This document shows positions 62,471 to 64,000 of a DNA stretch of 64,000 bases, one piece after another. The translations under genes were made by a program, and so were the position numbers. Location: NCBI RefSeq assembly GCF_964340395.1, contig NC_135555.1, forward strand, positions 23,322,225 to 23,386,224, given 5' to 3'. The number at the start of each line of letters is the position of its first letter. Position 1 is the first letter of the stretch. The notes beneath the pieces are model-generated. The model did no database searches. It was not told where the DNA came from and worked only from the letters and a program-made list of their open reading frames with translations. This DNA is from Glandiceps talaboti (taxonomy: Eukaryota; Hemichordata; Enteropneusta; Spengelidae).

Positions 62471-64000
62471 ATGAACGATATTCAGTAATTAAGCAGTATC
62501 ATACACTCTTACATACATTAACCTAAGAAAGCACGCTTGTCCAAAAACAAAGCCTGTTTACCATTGTTTTTTTTAATTTAATGAGTTATTTGTATAATTA
62601 GTGATTCCCTTACGGGAGGCGTTCAGTTTAAATCTGGTATAGTCTATGATAAGTTACAGTTTCTAGTAATAAATGTTAAAGAGACAGAAAAAGACGTGTT
62701 TGTTTAATAGACGTATTGGTGCAGATACCAGTCAATGACACATTGAATTCACATTCTTATTTTAAGTACAGTTTACATCAGTCATACCGTCGGAAAATTA
62801 AATAATCATAGACTTTCATTCCTAGTAATAAATATGTAAGGCTGCGGGACAGCATAGCGCTTTTTGAGCTGATGTCAATTCGAGGTGAGTATCCATCGAA
62901 CAGATAGCAGCAAACGATTAATTCATATAGATATGTTTTAATTCAAATCAACCCAGTCTAGGTATGTGTCCACGTCTACCTGATACGACAACTTGCAATT
63001 ATACTGGTAGGGTGTCGAAGTGTCTTATATTGTATGTTCACAAGCCATAACTGTAAATACGTGCGTAGATAATGGAGTAGTATGCATGGTATTACCATAT
63101 ACTTCTATTATTAGATTGAAACGCTCTTTAAACGAATAGAACGTACGTCATGGAACAAAAGAGCATATTTGCTCAATTTGAAAATATATGAAATGTTTCA
63201 ATTGTGAAATTTCAGGAATGGGGTGTTGTTACTTTGACATTACTAGATATCTGCTTCTAAACGACTAGATAAATACTGTGATCATTTCGCGGTCTTTTTG
63301 TTTACCAGAAGTGTACAATAGTTATTTGGCTAGACACCAAGTCCAGTGAGACTAACTACAAAGTTGTAAACACAATGCAGATAGCAGAGATTGGCCCTCA
63401 TTGGAAAAAAGTTTCTTATTTTGTGGTCTGTGTGGTGATTGTAGATCACTACATGCATGTTTAAATATGTTTAGCTTACAGATTTCAAAGTTACCACTTG
63501 AATGATAAGTCAGTGCATGTTTTGAATGAATCGGTAGTAGTACCACACAGTCCATAGACAAGATTTAGACAGACGCAATGTCCTGCTCTAACATGCACAA
63601 TGAATAATTAAAGCAAGTCGACCATGTGTTTATTGTAATAGTTAGTGTCCATGCTGCCACTCTTTGCATAATTAACAAAATAAGGATGGTAGTGTGTTTA
63701 TCTCCACTTAAACCTTCTGACGAATTTCACTGAACCTGATATACTGTTTAGTAACATTTAAAGCTTATCAGAGAAACCCCTGTAAATGACCCCTGTTTAC
63801 AATTTTACATTAATAATCAATATTGGGGTTACGATTCCCCTGGATTAAGCTACTACAATTTATAGAATAATGTGAAATAACGACTTCTTAATAGTGCCAA
63901 ACGTTCCTTCACAAAATAATTTATATTTCATCCTCTAAACTAATACAATTTATGAAAGTAATAAACTCATGACAGGCAATATGACGCATTATAACATTCT

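Larger units (their letters stand above)
61219..62637 (+). mobile_element. Hairpin-ended interspersed element, copy C
   Basis: The left end is a perfect hairpin: ACCTCCCGTA, loop AGGG, TACGGGAGGT. It is followed by a TGTC/TGTG tract (61256-61315), the block TCAATTGTAATGAAATTTGG, and CTGATTAGGTTTTGAG. The right end, CCCTTACGGGAGGCGTTCAG then TTTAAATCTGG, matches copies A and B. The interior is dominated by a 147-bp tandem array. No transposase frame is visible, so it is non-autonomous. Its more perfect terminal hairpin suggests it is the youngest of the three. Confidence 0.8.
60880..64000 (+). other. Gene 2 intron continuing beyond the window
   Basis: Begins gtaagg. It contains a short CATA run (60973-61005) and the third hairpin-ended element (61219-62637). 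62640-64000 shows no exon. I looked specifically for a 68-bp exon encoding a -PV-v---f segment ahead of a donor and did not see it. Confidence 0.75.

Overview
This is AT-rich, intron-rich animal nuclear DNA. Coding potential exists only as short blocks bounded by GT/AG splice sites. The rest is long introns and intergenic DNA full of microsatellites, interspersed repeats and decayed retroelements. No bacterial-type operon, phage or CRISPR structure is visible. Receptor type, repeat style and retrotransposon remnants suggest a marine invertebrate (non-vertebrate deuterostome or lophotrochozoan). The species cannot be named from this sequence alone.

The core of the window is a pair of head-to-tail, plus-strand genes for Cys-loop (pentameric) ligand-gated ion channels of the anion-selective glycine receptor/GABA-A/GluCl branch. 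Gene 1 occupies at least 5887-34193. Seven coding exons can be joined in phase: 5887-5954, 20438-20664, 29570-29652, 31273-31407, 32113-32342, 32776-32886 and 33915-34193. Together they encode about 376 residues, from the early ligand-binding domain through M1-M4 to the stop. The signal-peptide exon and the N-terminal helix exon of gene 1 were not found and probably lie upstream. Gene 2 starts about 18 kb downstream: a signal-peptide exon (52379-52479) and an N-terminal helix exon (60698-60879) join in phase, and the gene then runs off the right edge. Its second exon ends in exactly the phase that gene 1's 68-bp exon needs, which supports the two being paralogues with the same exon plan.

Region by region: 1-5886 has no recognised exon. 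5955-20437 is a 14.5-kb intron holding an inverted-repeat unit, an 83-bp tandem array, one copy of a hairpin-ended interspersed element and a tRNA-derived remnant. 20665-29569 is an 8.9-kb intron containing an unusual 0.75-kb palindromic repeat field. 29570-34193 carries the compact 3' half of gene 1. 34194-52378 is intergenic and holds a large compound tetranucleotide array, a second copy of the interspersed element with a nested fold-back, and remnants of at least two retroelements. 52379-60879 is the 5' end of gene 2. 60880-64000 is its next intron, with a third element copy that has expanded internally into a 147-bp-period array.

The most interesting biology is in gene 1. It keeps most residues used by glycine receptors for agonist binding and the anion-selectivity filter. 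It has lost one of the two loop-C cysteines, and it gains an N-glycosylation sequon beside the remaining one.
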